Source: Kitasatospora xanthocidica (GTDB lineage: Bacteria; Actinomycetota; Actinomycetes; Streptomycetales; Streptomycetaceae). Taken from it: 64,000 nucleotides of DNA. The notes under the pieces are model-generated. The model was given only the letters and a program-made list of their open reading frames with translations, was not told the DNA's origin and did not search any database. This document shows positions 56,006 to 63,427 of this stretch, piece by piece. The stretch covers positions 361,367 to 425,366 of the forward strand of contig NZ_BNBY01000001.1 in the NCBI RefSeq assembly GCF_014656195.1, written 5' to 3'. Position numbers and translations under genes: made by a program. Position 1 is the stretch's first letter; each line of letters opens with the position of its first letter.

Positions 56006-56587
56006 TCAACCCCGGTCGCGCTCCCGGGCCTGTTCCAGGTCCTCCCAGGTGTCGCAGTCGTACGCGACGTTGTCGGTGTCGGCGACCCGCAGCCGCGCCA
56101 GTGCGCCGACCAGGCGGCGCAGCGGCTGCCCGGCCGGGTCGCCGAGGGCGGTGAGCGCGGCGCGCAGCGGGGCGGTGCGGTAGGCGGCGGCGAGCGGCTG
56201 GTCGCGCCCGCCGGCGTCGACCAGGACGGCGGCGTCCACGGCCGGCCCGGCCTCCTCCAGGGCGGCGGCGAGCCGCCGTACCGTCCGCCGGTCCAGGAAC
56301 GGCAGGTCGGCGGCGAGCAGCAGCACGGTGTCCGCGGTGACGAGGTCGAGCCCGGCCGCGACGGCGGCGACCGGTCCGCCGCCGGGCGGCTGCTCCCTGG
56401 TCCAGCGCACCCCGGTGCGGGTGGTCGGCCGGGCCGGGCCGACCACGACGGTGGTGCGGGCGTCCGCGCAGGCGGCGAGCACCCGGTCGAGCAGGGTCGT
56501 CTCGCCGACGGTCAGTCCGGGCTTGTCGGCCCCGCCGAGGCGCCGTGCGGCCCCGCCCGCCGGGACGATCACGTCGTACGGCGTCAT
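56006..56587 (-). CDS. mobA: MobA-like molybdenum cofactor nucleotidyltransferase
   Basis: The 193-aa protein has the MobA/MocA nucleotidyltransferase fold: VIVPAGGAARRLGGADKPGL (residues about 5-24), the LLLAADLPFLDRRTV metal motif and a C-terminal DTWEDLEQAR. MobA adds GMP to molybdenum cofactor, and MocA adds CMP; both share this fold. The GGxxRR(L)GxxDK signature favours this group. ATG 56587 follows GATACT by six bases (leaderless). The DUF6457 and moeA genes lie downstream, 98 bp away, on the same strand. Confidence 0.82.
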   Translation of the reverse strand: MTPYDVIVPAGGAARRLGGADKPGLTVGETTLLDRVLAACADARTTVVVGPARPTTRTGVRWTREQPPGGGPVAAVAAGLDLVTADTVLLLAADLPFLDRRTVRRLAAALEEAGPAVDAAVLVDAGGRDQPLAAAYRTAPLRAALTALGDPAGQPLRRLVGALARLRVADTDNVAYDCDTWEDLEQARERDRG

Positions 56588-56599
56588 GCGGCCAGTATC
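56588..56599 (-). promoter_or_regulatory. Leaderless-type -10 of the mobA-like gene
   Basis: GATACT (56594-56599, minus strand) ends six bases before the ATG. Confidence 0.45.
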
Positions 56600-56670
56600 G
56601 TCCCTGGCACGGCGGAGCCCGCCGGGTAGCCACACCGCAGAACCTCTCCGCAGGGCCGAGCCCGCGGGAA

Positions 56671-57630
56671 CTACTCGTCCTGGTCGTCCTCGACGATCTC
56701 CGCGTCGATGATCTCCGCCTCGACGGTGTCCTCCCCCTCCGCCGCCGCCCGGGCGGTGTTGGCCGCCGCGCCGAGTTCGAGGATGGCCGGCAGGGTCAGC
56801 TCGCCGTACCGCTCGTTCATGGCGGTGACCAGCGCTTCCGGGTCGTCACGGTGCCGGGCCAGCGCCCGGTCGAAGTCCCGCAGGTACTCGCCGGTGAAGG
56901 CGAGCACCCGGGCGGCGTCGTCGCCCTGCCCGGGGGCCCGGTGCCCGGCGATCACCCGGTCCGCGCCGAGGTCGGCGATCCGGCCGAGGTTGTGCCCCCA
57001 GGTGGTGCGCTGGGCGGGGGTGGTGTCGGCCGTCCAGACGTGGCAGCCGTTGTAGGCGAAGTCCCCGGCGATCACGGTCCGGCTGCTCGGCACGTGGACG
57101 ACGGTGGAGTTCCCGCAGTCGGCCTGGCCGAGCAGCAGGACGGGGATCACCTGGCGGTCCAGCATGAGCGGCTGGGGCAGCAGCGGGGCGGGGATCAGCG
57201 GGTGGTCCGGGATGTCGTCGCCGTACACCGGCTTCCACTGCGCGACCTTGGCGGCGGCGGTGCGCCGGATGCCCTCGACCACGGCGGGCGCGGCGAGCAG
57301 CTGGGCGTCGGGGAAGAGCTTCAGCACCTCCTCGGCGCCGAAGTAGTGGTCGGGGTGCTGGTGGGTGACCACGATGGCGAGCAGCCGGCGGCCCTTGCCC
57401 GCGACCCATTCGGCGAGTTCGCGCCCGGCGCTGCGGGTGAGCTGGGCGTCCACCAGGATGGCGGTCCGCTCGCCGAGGATCAGCGCGGAGGTGGCGAAGA
57501 AGGCCGACTCGGGGCCGGTGAAGACGGCGACCTCCAGCGGCCGGGCGGGGCGTTCGCCCTCCGGGACGGCGGCCGGTGAGCCGTCCACTCGCTCCGCGCC
57601 GGCGCTCTCCTCGGGCGGGGACGACGTCAC
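56671..57630 (-). CDS. Metallo-beta-lactamase fold hydrolase
   Basis: The 319-aa protein contains the metal motif VTHQHPDHYFGAEEVL (HxHxDH) and further ligands in VIAGDFAYNG and ADRVIAGHRAPGQG. A C-terminal helical part (AILELGAAANTARAAAEG) and a very acidic tail (DTVEAEIIDAEIVEDDQDE) follow. The LIVDAQ-type strand (TAILVDAQLTRSAGRE) is standard for the fold. No specific substrate can be named. GTG 57628-57630 has AGAGGGAG eight bases upstream. A longer frame adds only a Pro-rich extension. Confidence 0.85.
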   Translation of the reverse strand: MTSSPPEESAGAERVDGSPAAVPEGERPARPLEVAVFTGPESAFFATSALILGERTAILVDAQLTRSAGRELAEWVAGKGRRLLAIVVTHQHPDHYFGAEEVLKLFPDAQLLAAPAVVEGIRRTAAAKVAQWKPVYGDDIPDHPLIPAPLLPQPLMLDRQVIPVLLLGQADCGNSTVVHVPSSRTVIAGDFAYNGCHVWTADTTPAQRTTWGHNLGRIADLGADRVIAGHRAPGQGDDAARVLAFTGEYLRDFDRALARHRDDPEALVTAMNERYGELTLPAILELGAAANTARAAAEGEDTVEAEIIDAEIVEDDQDE

Positions 57631-57703
57631 GGGCTTGCTCCCTCTGGTAGGCGGTCGGTCTTCCTGCGCCCTACAGCATGGGAGCACCGGCGCCCGATTG
57701 CGC

Positions 57704-57733
57704 GGAAGGCGCGCCCGGCGGGGCGCGCCTTCC
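57704..57733 (-). terminator. Terminator of the azoreductase gene
   Basis: Perfect 13-nt arms (57704-57716 and 57721-57733) with a 4-nt loop lie just past the azoR stop codon. Confidence 0.8.
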
Positions 57734-57741
57734 GGCTCAGG

Positions 57742-58389
57742 TCACACCGCGACCCGGGCGGCGATCTCCTTGGCCCGCTGGGCGGCCTGCTCCAGGGCCC
57801 GGGCCTTGGACTCGGCGGCGTTCGGGATGAACTCGGCCAGCGCCGGGACGCTCGCCGCGAGGGTGAGCTCCGGGACGATGAAGTCGACCTCCAGCCCGAG
57901 TCCGCCGGCCAGCACCTTCTCCAGGTAGGTGGTGACGAACTCGAACGGCTCGCGCGGGGCGCCGGGCGCGTACGAGCCGCCGCGGGAGGCGACCACGGTG
58001 ACCGGGGTGCCCTTGGCGGACGGCGCCTCGCCGGCGGTGCGGCCCATCAGGATCACCTGGTCCAGCCAGGCCTTGAGGGTCGACGGGATCGTGAAGTTGT
58101 ACATCGGGGCGCCGATCAGCACCGCGTCGGCGGTCTCCAGCTCGGCCATCAGCTCCTCGCGCAGCACGAAGGCGGCGGCCTGTTCGGCGCTGTGCGCCTC
58201 GGCGGGGGCGAAGCCGGCGGCGATGCCGTGCGCGTCCAGGTGCGGGATCGGGTCGGTGGCGAGGTCGCGGTAGATCACCGTGCCCTCGGGGTGCTCGGCC
58301 TGCCAGGCGGCCCGGTAGGCGGCGGTGACCTCGCGGGAGACGGAGCCGTCGGTGACCGCGGAGGAGTCGATGTGCAGGAGCGTGGGCAT
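57742..58389 (-). CDS. azoR: FMN-dependent NADH-azoreductase
   Basis: The 215-aa flavoprotein has the AzoR fold: LLHIDSSAVTDGSVSREV binds the FMN phosphate at the start, then GAPMYNFTIPSTLKAWLDQVI and VVASRGGSYAPGAPREPFEFVTTYL. It reduces quinones and azo dyes with NADH and gives quinone resistance in bacteria. The ATG has GGAGG eight bases upstream. It is divergent from an HxlR regulator with several palindromes in the 107-bp gap, which suggests induction by electrophilic quinones. Confidence 0.92.
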   Translation of the reverse strand: MPTLLHIDSSAVTDGSVSREVTAAYRAAWQAEHPEGTVIYRDLATDPIPHLDAHGIAAGFAPAEAHSAEQAAAFVLREELMAELETADAVLIGAPMYNFTIPSTLKAWLDQVILMGRTAGEAPSAKGTPVTVVASRGGSYAPGAPREPFEFVTTYLEKVLAGGLGLEVDFIVPELTLAASVPALAEFIPNAAESKARALEQAAQRAKEIAARVAV

Positions 58390-58496
58390 GGCGGGACCTC
58401 CGGAGGATTAGTAGCTGCTGTTTTCGCTGCAACTGAAAGTACCGTAGCAGCTTACTTTTCTGCAGTCACTAGTGACCGGTCTAGTACGCTGGATCC
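58390..58496. promoter_or_regulatory. Divergent azoR/hxlR promoter with candidate operators
   Basis: Three inverted repeats occur: AGCTGCT (58413-58419) with AGCAGCT (58446-58452); AAAGTA (58436-58441) with TACTTT (58453-58458); and the perfect 12-mer GTCACTAGTGAC (58465-58476), which overlaps the expected -35 of hxlR. TACGCT (58485-58490) lies six bases before the hxlR ATG. The assignment to HxlR binding is inferred. Confidence 0.55.
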
Positions 58497-58907
58497 ATGG
58501 CCCAGCACGAGGTAGTGACCGACGGAGCCCCGAACGCCCTCGACGCGTGCGCCGCCGGGGCCCAGAACCCGTGCCAGAACACCGACCTGGCCCTCGGCCG
58601 GGTGTTCACCCTGCTCGGCAAGCGCTGGACCGGCATGCTGCTGGCCGTGCTCAACAACGGCGGCCAGGCCTACTTCTCCGAGCTGCGCCGCGCCGTCCCG
58701 GGCATCAGCGAGCGGATGCTCTCCGACCGGCTCACCGAGCTGGCCGAGGCCGGGATGGTGGTCCGCGAGGTCGACGCCGGCCCGCCGCTGCGGGTCAGCT
58801 ACCGGCTCACCGAGGGCGGCGTCGCGCTCAAGCCCGCGCTGAACGAACTGGCCGTCTGGGCCGACCGCTACCTTCCGGAGAGCGCCCTCAAGAGCGGTGG
58901 CTGCTGA
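58497..58907 (+). CDS. HxlR family regulator
   Basis: The 136-aa winged-helix protein has the HxlR pattern GRVFTLLGKRWTGMLLAVLNNGG, FSELRRAVPGISERMLSDRLTELAEAGMV and VSYRLTEGG. Cys18 and Cys26 precede the HTH, and Cys136 is the last residue. YodB/HypR-type HxlR proteins sense quinones and aldehydes by thiol switching, so redox sensing is plausible here. It is divergent from azoR, the likely target, and probably autoregulated. ATG 58497 is leaderless-type. Confidence 0.9.
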   Translation: MAQHEVVTDGAPNALDACAAGAQNPCQNTDLALGRVFTLLGKRWTGMLLAVLNNGGQAYFSELRRAVPGISERMLSDRLTELAEAGMVVREVDAGPPLRVSYRLTEGGVALKPALNELAVWADRYLPESALKSGGC

Positions 58908-58932
58908 GCCCGGAAACGCCTCCCGGCATGCG

Positions 58933-58970
58933 AAAGGGCCCGCCCGCTGTCACCAGCGGACGGGCCCTTC
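58933..58970. terminator. Bidirectional hairpin between hxlR and the mannosyltransferase gene
   Basis: Inverted repeats of about 16 nt with one mismatch flank a short TCAC loop, between convergent genes. Confidence 0.75.
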
Positions 58971-58983
58971 ACCACAAGCGAAT

Positions 58984-59748
58984 TCAGCGCTGCTTCGCGC
59001 CGCGCAGCCGGGCCAGCCGGTCGGACAGACCCCACGAGGTCACCCGCCACAGCGCCTCGACCACGATGCTGCGGCTCATCTTGGACGCGCCCAGCTCGCG
59101 CTCGACGAAGGTGATCGGCACCTCGGCGACCTTGAACCCGGCCTTCACCGTGCGCCAGGCCAGGTCGACCTGGAAGCAGTACCCGGCCGAGGCGACCTCG
59201 TCCATGCCCAGGCCCAGCAGGGTCTCCTTGCGGAACGCCCGGTAGCCGCCGGTGACGTCCTTGATCGGCACGCCCAGCATCAGCCGCGAGTAGGTCGAGC
59301 CGCCGCGCGAGAGCAGCAGGCGCGACTTCGGCCAGTTCACCACCCGGCCGCCCGGCACCCAGCGCGAGCCCAGCACCAGGTCGGCGCCGCGCAGCGCGCC
59401 CAGCAGCCGGTCCAGTTCCTCGGGCTGGTGCGAGCCGTCGGCGTCCATCTCGACCAGGACGTCGTAGCCGTTGTCGATGCCCCAGCGGAAGCCCGCGAGG
59501 TAGGCGGCGCCCAGGCCCTCCTTGCCCTTGCGGTGCATGACGTGCACGTGGGCGTCCTCGACGGCCAGCTTGTCGGCCAGGTCGCCGGTGCCGTCGGGGC
59601 TGTTGTCGTCGGCGACCAGCACGTGGGCCTCGGGCACCGCGGCACGGACCCGGCCGACGATCCGCTCGACGTTCTCCGCCTCGTTGTAGGTCGGGATGAT
59701 CACCAGGACCCTGCCGAGATCAGCAAAACTCTGCTGGTTCACGGTCAC
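58984..59748 (-). CDS. Polyprenol monophosphomannose synthase (Ppm1-type GT2)
   Basis: The enzyme transfers mannose from GDP-mannose to polyprenyl phosphate, the donor for protein O-mannosylation. The 254-aa GT2 domain has VLVIIPTYNEAENVERI, ADDNSPDGTGDLAD, VEMDADGSHQPEEL (metal-binding DxD) and the DPM1 signature KDVTGGYRAFRKETLL and ITFVERELGASKM. There is no fused membrane domain, unlike mycobacterial Ppm1. GTG 59748 has GAGAGG seven bases upstream. It is divergent from manA, which feeds the same pathway. Confidence 0.9.
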   Translation of the reverse strand: MTVNQQSFADLGRVLVIIPTYNEAENVERIVGRVRAAVPEAHVLVADDNSPDGTGDLADKLAVEDAHVHVMHRKGKEGLGAAYLAGFRWGIDNGYDVLVEMDADGSHQPEELDRLLGALRGADLVLGSRWVPGGRVVNWPKSRLLLSRGGSTYSRLMLGVPIKDVTGGYRAFRKETLLGLGMDEVASAGYCFQVDLAWRTVKAGFKVAEVPITFVERELGASKMSRSIVVEALWRVTSWGLSDRLARLRGAKQR

Positions 59749-60076
59749 GTACAAACCTCTCGGCCGATGGCGGGGAATCTCAGAACACCGTCGCCCGCAC
59801 GCTGGAACGCGGCTCCACCGGCAGCCCTCCGACGGGGTGACCACGGTGGGGAACTGCGCGCAGGGCGGAGACTACTGCGTCCTGGCATCCTACTACCGAG
59901 CCCGGGAACCACCGGTCCGACCATGGCACTCCCACCGGATGCCCACCGTTTCCCCGTGGGTGACACCGGTCGGCTAGGGTCGATGCCCTTGCCCGTGCCC
60001 GGGCCGCCCGCACCGCCGGGCCCGCCCCCGGCGATCCGGCACACCCGCCAGACAGCGAAGGAGTAGGACCGCGCGC
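59749..60076. promoter_or_regulatory. Divergent region between the mannosyltransferase and manA genes
   Basis: The 328-bp gap holds both promoters. TAGGGT (59975-59980) is a possible manA -10. On the minus strand TAGGAT near 59895-59900 is a candidate for the mannosyltransferase gene with a long leader. I see no palindromic operator. Confidence 0.35.
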
Positions 60077-61276
60077 ATGGACAGGCTCGTCAACACCGTC
60101 CGCCCGTACGCCTGGGGGTCGCTCACGGCCCTGCCCGAGCTGCTCGGACAGCAGCCGACCGGTGAACCGCAGGCCGAGCTGTGGATGGGCGCCCACCCCG
60201 GCGACCCGTCCCGCGCCGACCGCGGGGAGGGCCCGCGCCGGCTGGACGACCTGATCACGGCCGACCCCGAGGGCGAGCTGGGCGCCGCGAGCGTGGCCCG
60301 GTTCGGCCCGACCCTGCCGTTCCTCCTCAAGGTCCTCGCCGTGGGCACCCCGCTGTCGCTCCAGGCCCACCCCACGATCGCGCAGGCCCGCGCCGGCTTC
60401 GCCGCCGAGAACGCCCTCGGCATCCCGCTGGACGCCCCCGAGCGCAGCTACCGCGACGCCAACCACAAGCCCGAAATGGTCTGCGCGCTCAGCGAGTTCG
60501 AGGGCCTCTGCGGCTTCCGGCGGCCCGGTGAGGCGGCCGAGCTGATGGCCCGGCTCGGACTGCCCGAGCTGGACCCGCTGATCGACCTGCTGGGCGTCGA
60601 GGACGAGACCGAGGCACTGCGCGGCACCCTGGCCGCGATCCTCACCATGGACGACGAGACCGCCCGGCAGACCGTCGGGGCGACCGCCGCGGCGCTGGCC
60701 GAGCACGACACCGGCGATCCGGACTGGTACTACGCCCCGTACGCCCGGATCGCCAAGGACTTCCCGGACGACCGCGGCCTGATCGCCGGCATGCTGCTCA
60801 ACCGCTTCAAGCTGCGCGCCGGCGAGGCGCTCTACCTGGGCGCCGGGGTGCCGCACGCCTACCTGTCCGGCGTCTGCGTCGAGCTGCAGTCCAACTCCGA
60901 CAACGTGCTGCGGGCCGGCCTCACCCCGAAGCACATCGACGTGCCGGAGCTGCTGGAGGTCGTGCTCTTCGAGTCCGCCGCCCCCGGGGTGCAGGCCCCC
61001 GTCCCGGTGGACGCCACCCCGGGCGAGGAGCTCTACCCCGTCCCGATCGACGAGTTCCGGCTGTCCCGCTTCACCCTGGACGGCCTCGAGCGCGCGGTCG
61101 ACGGCCGCACCCCGCAGATCCTGCTCTGCACCGAGGGCTCCGCCCGGCTGACCGCGGCCGACGGCACCGTCCTGGACCTCGCCCGCGGCCAGTCCGCCTT
61201 CCTCCCCGCCACCGGCGCCCCGACCCGGCTCTCCGGCACCGGCGCCACGCTCTTCCGGGCCACCGTCACCGTCTGA
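60077..61276 (+). CDS. manA: Mannose-6-phosphate isomerase, class I
   Basis: ManA interconverts fructose 6-phosphate and mannose 6-phosphate, the entry to GDP-mannose. The 399-aa zinc enzyme has LSLQAHP, ANHKPEMVCAL (metal ligand Glu), NRFKLRAGEALYLGAGVPHAYLSG and the N-terminal RPYAWGS. The start ATG lies 14 bases after AAGGAG, so the alternative is weak initiation. It is convergent with dnaB and divergent from the mannosyltransferase gene. Three perfect 13-bp direct repeats follow the stop codon. Confidence 0.93.
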   Translation: MDRLVNTVRPYAWGSLTALPELLGQQPTGEPQAELWMGAHPGDPSRADRGEGPRRLDDLITADPEGELGAASVARFGPTLPFLLKVLAVGTPLSLQAHPTIAQARAGFAAENALGIPLDAPERSYRDANHKPEMVCALSEFEGLCGFRRPGEAAELMARLGLPELDPLIDLLGVEDETEALRGTLAAILTMDDETARQTVGATAAALAEHDTGDPDWYYAPYARIAKDFPDDRGLIAGMLLNRFKLRAGEALYLGAGVPHAYLSGVCVELQSNSDNVLRAGLTPKHIDVPELLEVVLFESAAPGVQAPVPVDATPGEELYPVPIDEFRLSRFTLDGLERAVDGRTPQILLCTEGSARLTAADGTVLDLARGQSAFLPATGAPTRLSGTGATLFRATVTV

Positions 61277-61313
61277 CCGCGCCGTCCGACCGCGCCGTCC
61301 GACCGCGCCGTCC
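61275..61313 (+). repeat. Three perfect 13-bp tandem repeats after manA
   Basis: The unit GACCGCGCCGTCC occurs three times in a row. The first copy overlaps the manA stop codon. The repeat lies between convergent manA and dnaB genes, where no hairpin terminator is obvious. Confidence 0.85.
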
Positions 61314-61352
61314 GACCCCCGACGGGCGCGGCCGCGCGGTCGGCCGACGGGG

Positions 61353-62975
61353 TCAGTCCCGGGTCATGTCGACGAAGCGCGAGTAGTGGCCCTGGAAGGC
61401 CACCGTGATGGTCGCGGTCGGACCGTTACGGTGCTTGGCGACGATCAGGTCGGCCTCGCCCGCGCGCGGGGACTCCTTCTCGTAGGCGTCCTCGCGGTGC
61501 AGCAGGATGACCATGTCGGCGTCCTGCTCGATCGAGCCGGACTCGCGCAGGTCGGAGACCATCGGCCGCTTGTCGGTGCGCTGCTCGGGGCCACGGTTCA
61601 GCTGGGAGAGCGCGATGACCGGCACTTCCAGCTCCTTGGCCAGCAGCTTGAGGTTACGGGACATGTCCGAGACCTCCTGCTGACGGTTCTCGGCCCGGCG
61701 GGAGCCGCCGGACTGCATCAGCTGGAGGTAGTCGATGACGACCAGCTTGATGTCGTTGCGCTGCTTGAGCCGACGGCACTTGGCGCGGATCTCCATCATC
61801 GACAGGTTCGGCGAGTCGTCGATGAACAGCGGCGCCTCGCTGACGTCGGGCATCCGGCGGGCGACCCGGGTCCAGTCGTCGTCCGTCATGTTCCCGGAGC
61901 GCATGTGGTGCAGCGCGACCCGGGCCTCGGCGGAGAGCAGACGCATGGCGATCTCGTTGCGCCCCATTTCGAGCGAGAAGATCACGCTCGGCAGCTTGTG
62001 GTGGATCGAGCAGGCCCGCGCGAAGTCCAGCGCGAGGGTGGACTTGCCCATCGCGGGACGGGCGGCGATGACGATCATCTGGCCGGGGTGCAGGCCGTTG
62101 GTGAGCGCGTCGAAGTCGGCGAAGCCGGTCGGGACGCCGGACATCTGGCCGTTGCGGGAGCCGATCGCCTCGATCTCGTCGAGGGCGCCCTCCATGATGT
62201 CGGCGAGCGGCGCGTAGTCCTCGTTGGTGCGCTGCTCGGTGACGGCGTAGATCTCCGCCTGGGCGGCGTTGACGATCTCGTCCACGTCGCCCTCGGCGGC
62301 GTAGCCCATGCCGGCGATCCGGGTGCCCGCCTCGACCAGGCGGCGCAGCACGGCGCGCTCGTGGACGATCTGGGCGTAGTACTCGGCGTTGGCCGCGGTC
62401 GGGACGGAGTTGACCAGGGTGTGCAGGTAGGAGGCGCCGCCGACCCGCTGGAGCTCGCCGCGCTTGGTCAGCTCGCCGGCCACGGTGATCGGGTCGGCCG
62501 GCTCGCCCCGGGCGTACAGGTCGAGGATCGCGCCGTGGACCATCTCGTGCGCGGGCCGGTAGTAGTCGGCCGGCTTGAGCACCTCGACGACGTCGGCGAT
62601 GGCGTCCTTGGAGAGCAGCATGCCGCCGAGGACGGACTGCTCGGCCGCGAGGTCCTGCGGGGGGACCCGCTCGAAGCCGTCCGCGCCGCCCTCGCCGTCG
62701 CCCTCGCCCCTGCGCTGCCAGCCGCCGTCCCGCTGGCCGTCCCCGGAGCCGTTCCGGCCGCCCTTGCCACCCTTCTGAAAGCCGTCGCGGCCACCGCCGC
62801 CCTTGCCGTCCTTGCCGCCCTGACCGCCGCGGCCGCGGGAGACCGGGAGCCGGTCACCGGGGCCGTCCGGGAAGGGCGCGTCGTCGAAGGCGCCGGCCGG
62901 GAAGGGGTCCTCGGCGGGCTGCCAGTCCTCCTCCGGCGGCGGGGCGTCGTGGTCGTCGTACTGGGGGCCGGTCAC
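61353..62975 (-). CDS. dnaB: Replicative DNA helicase
   Basis: DnaB unwinds DNA at the fork. The 540-aa protein has a DnaB-N domain (PPQDLAAEQSVLGGMLLSKDAI) and a RecA-like motor. Walker A is AARPAMGKSTL, Walker B LVVIDYLQLM, and the DLRESGSIEQDAD motif is intact. No intein interrupts it. Before the core comes a Gly/Arg/Asp-rich disordered segment (about residues 45-105). GTG 62975 has GGGGAA five bases upstream; the longer frame to 63278 crosses the DnaA-box region and is unlikely. The gene lies beside a MATE transporter gene, as in other streptomycetes. Confidence 0.96.
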   Translation of the reverse strand: MTGPQYDDHDAPPPEEDWQPAEDPFPAGAFDDAPFPDGPGDRLPVSRGRGGQGGKDGKGGGGRDGFQKGGKGGRNGSGDGQRDGGWQRRGEGDGEGGADGFERVPPQDLAAEQSVLGGMLLSKDAIADVVEVLKPADYYRPAHEMVHGAILDLYARGEPADPITVAGELTKRGELQRVGGASYLHTLVNSVPTAANAEYYAQIVHERAVLRRLVEAGTRIAGMGYAAEGDVDEIVNAAQAEIYAVTEQRTNEDYAPLADIMEGALDEIEAIGSRNGQMSGVPTGFADFDALTNGLHPGQMIVIAARPAMGKSTLALDFARACSIHHKLPSVIFSLEMGRNEIAMRLLSAEARVALHHMRSGNMTDDDWTRVARRMPDVSEAPLFIDDSPNLSMMEIRAKCRRLKQRNDIKLVVIDYLQLMQSGGSRRAENRQQEVSDMSRNLKLLAKELEVPVIALSQLNRGPEQRTDKRPMVSDLRESGSIEQDADMVILLHREDAYEKESPRAGEADLIVAKHRNGPTATITVAFQGHYSRFVDMTRD

Positions 62976-63150
62976 GCGTGTTCCCCGATCAGCGAGTGGT
63001 GCGAGTTTGGAGCTTGCCTTGCCGGTGGCTGGGTGGAGCGGATCCGCTCCTCTTTGTACGCCACGGCTCCGACAAATCGGACGCCGGGGCGCTGGGAGTG
63101 TCGGGCGGACGGCCCACGCTAAGGCGCCGGACGCCCTCCCGCCAAGGCGG

Positions 63151-63239
63151 TTATCCACAGGGGGTGTGGATGAACGGCCCCGGCCTGTGGAGAACTGCCG
63201 CAAAGCTGTGGACACCCCTGTGGACGTCCCTGTGGATAA
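63151..63239. promoter_or_regulatory. Cluster of six DnaA boxes upstream of dnaB
   Basis: Within 89 bp there are TTATCCACA on the plus strand (63151-63159) and minus-strand boxes TCATCCACA (63165-63173), TTCTCCACA (63186-63194), GTGTCCACA (63207-63215), ACGTCCACA (63219-63227) and TTATCCACA (63231-63239). Two match the classical consensus exactly and all keep the TCCACA core. Binding by DnaA is inferred from the consensus. Confidence 0.85.
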
Positions 63240-63404
63240 CCGGACGATCGATCCACCGTCAACCTGCTGACCTGGCATTACCTCTTTGAGGGCCTGTGCA
63301 TGAGAAATTCTTCACACACCTCCGAACGGCTGTGGGCACGGAGCGGGCGAACGGCGTCGCTCAAGATTTCGAGTAACAGGCACAGGCCTCTTACGTCCAT
63401 TACC

Positions 63405-63420
63405 TGTGGATGAGTAGCCT
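63405..63420 (+). promoter_or_regulatory. DnaA box next to a leaderless-type -10 of the MATE gene
   Basis: The seventh DnaA-box match, TCATCCACA on the minus strand (63405-63413), ends one base before TAGCCT (63415-63420). That hexamer lies seven bases before ATG 63428, so DnaA bound there could block the promoter. Confidence 0.55.
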
Positions 63421-63427
63421 GGAGCCC

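Larger units (their letters stand above)
62976..63427. other. 450-bp divergent region dnaB / MATE transporter
   Basis: This region holds a DnaA-box cluster (63151-63239), an isolated box (63405-63413) and the MATE -10. I see no gene on either strand. It is more AT-rich around 63240-63310 than the surrounding DNA. Confidence 0.6.

Noticed and set aside
61275..61313. CRISPR-like repeats after manA
   Set aside because: The 13-bp units are directly adjacent with no spacers, and no cas genes are present.
63151..63413. Chromosomal oriC
   Set aside because: There are several DnaA boxes but no dnaA/dnaN neighbours and no extended box array or AT-rich unwinding element. It fits a regulatory or titration cluster better.
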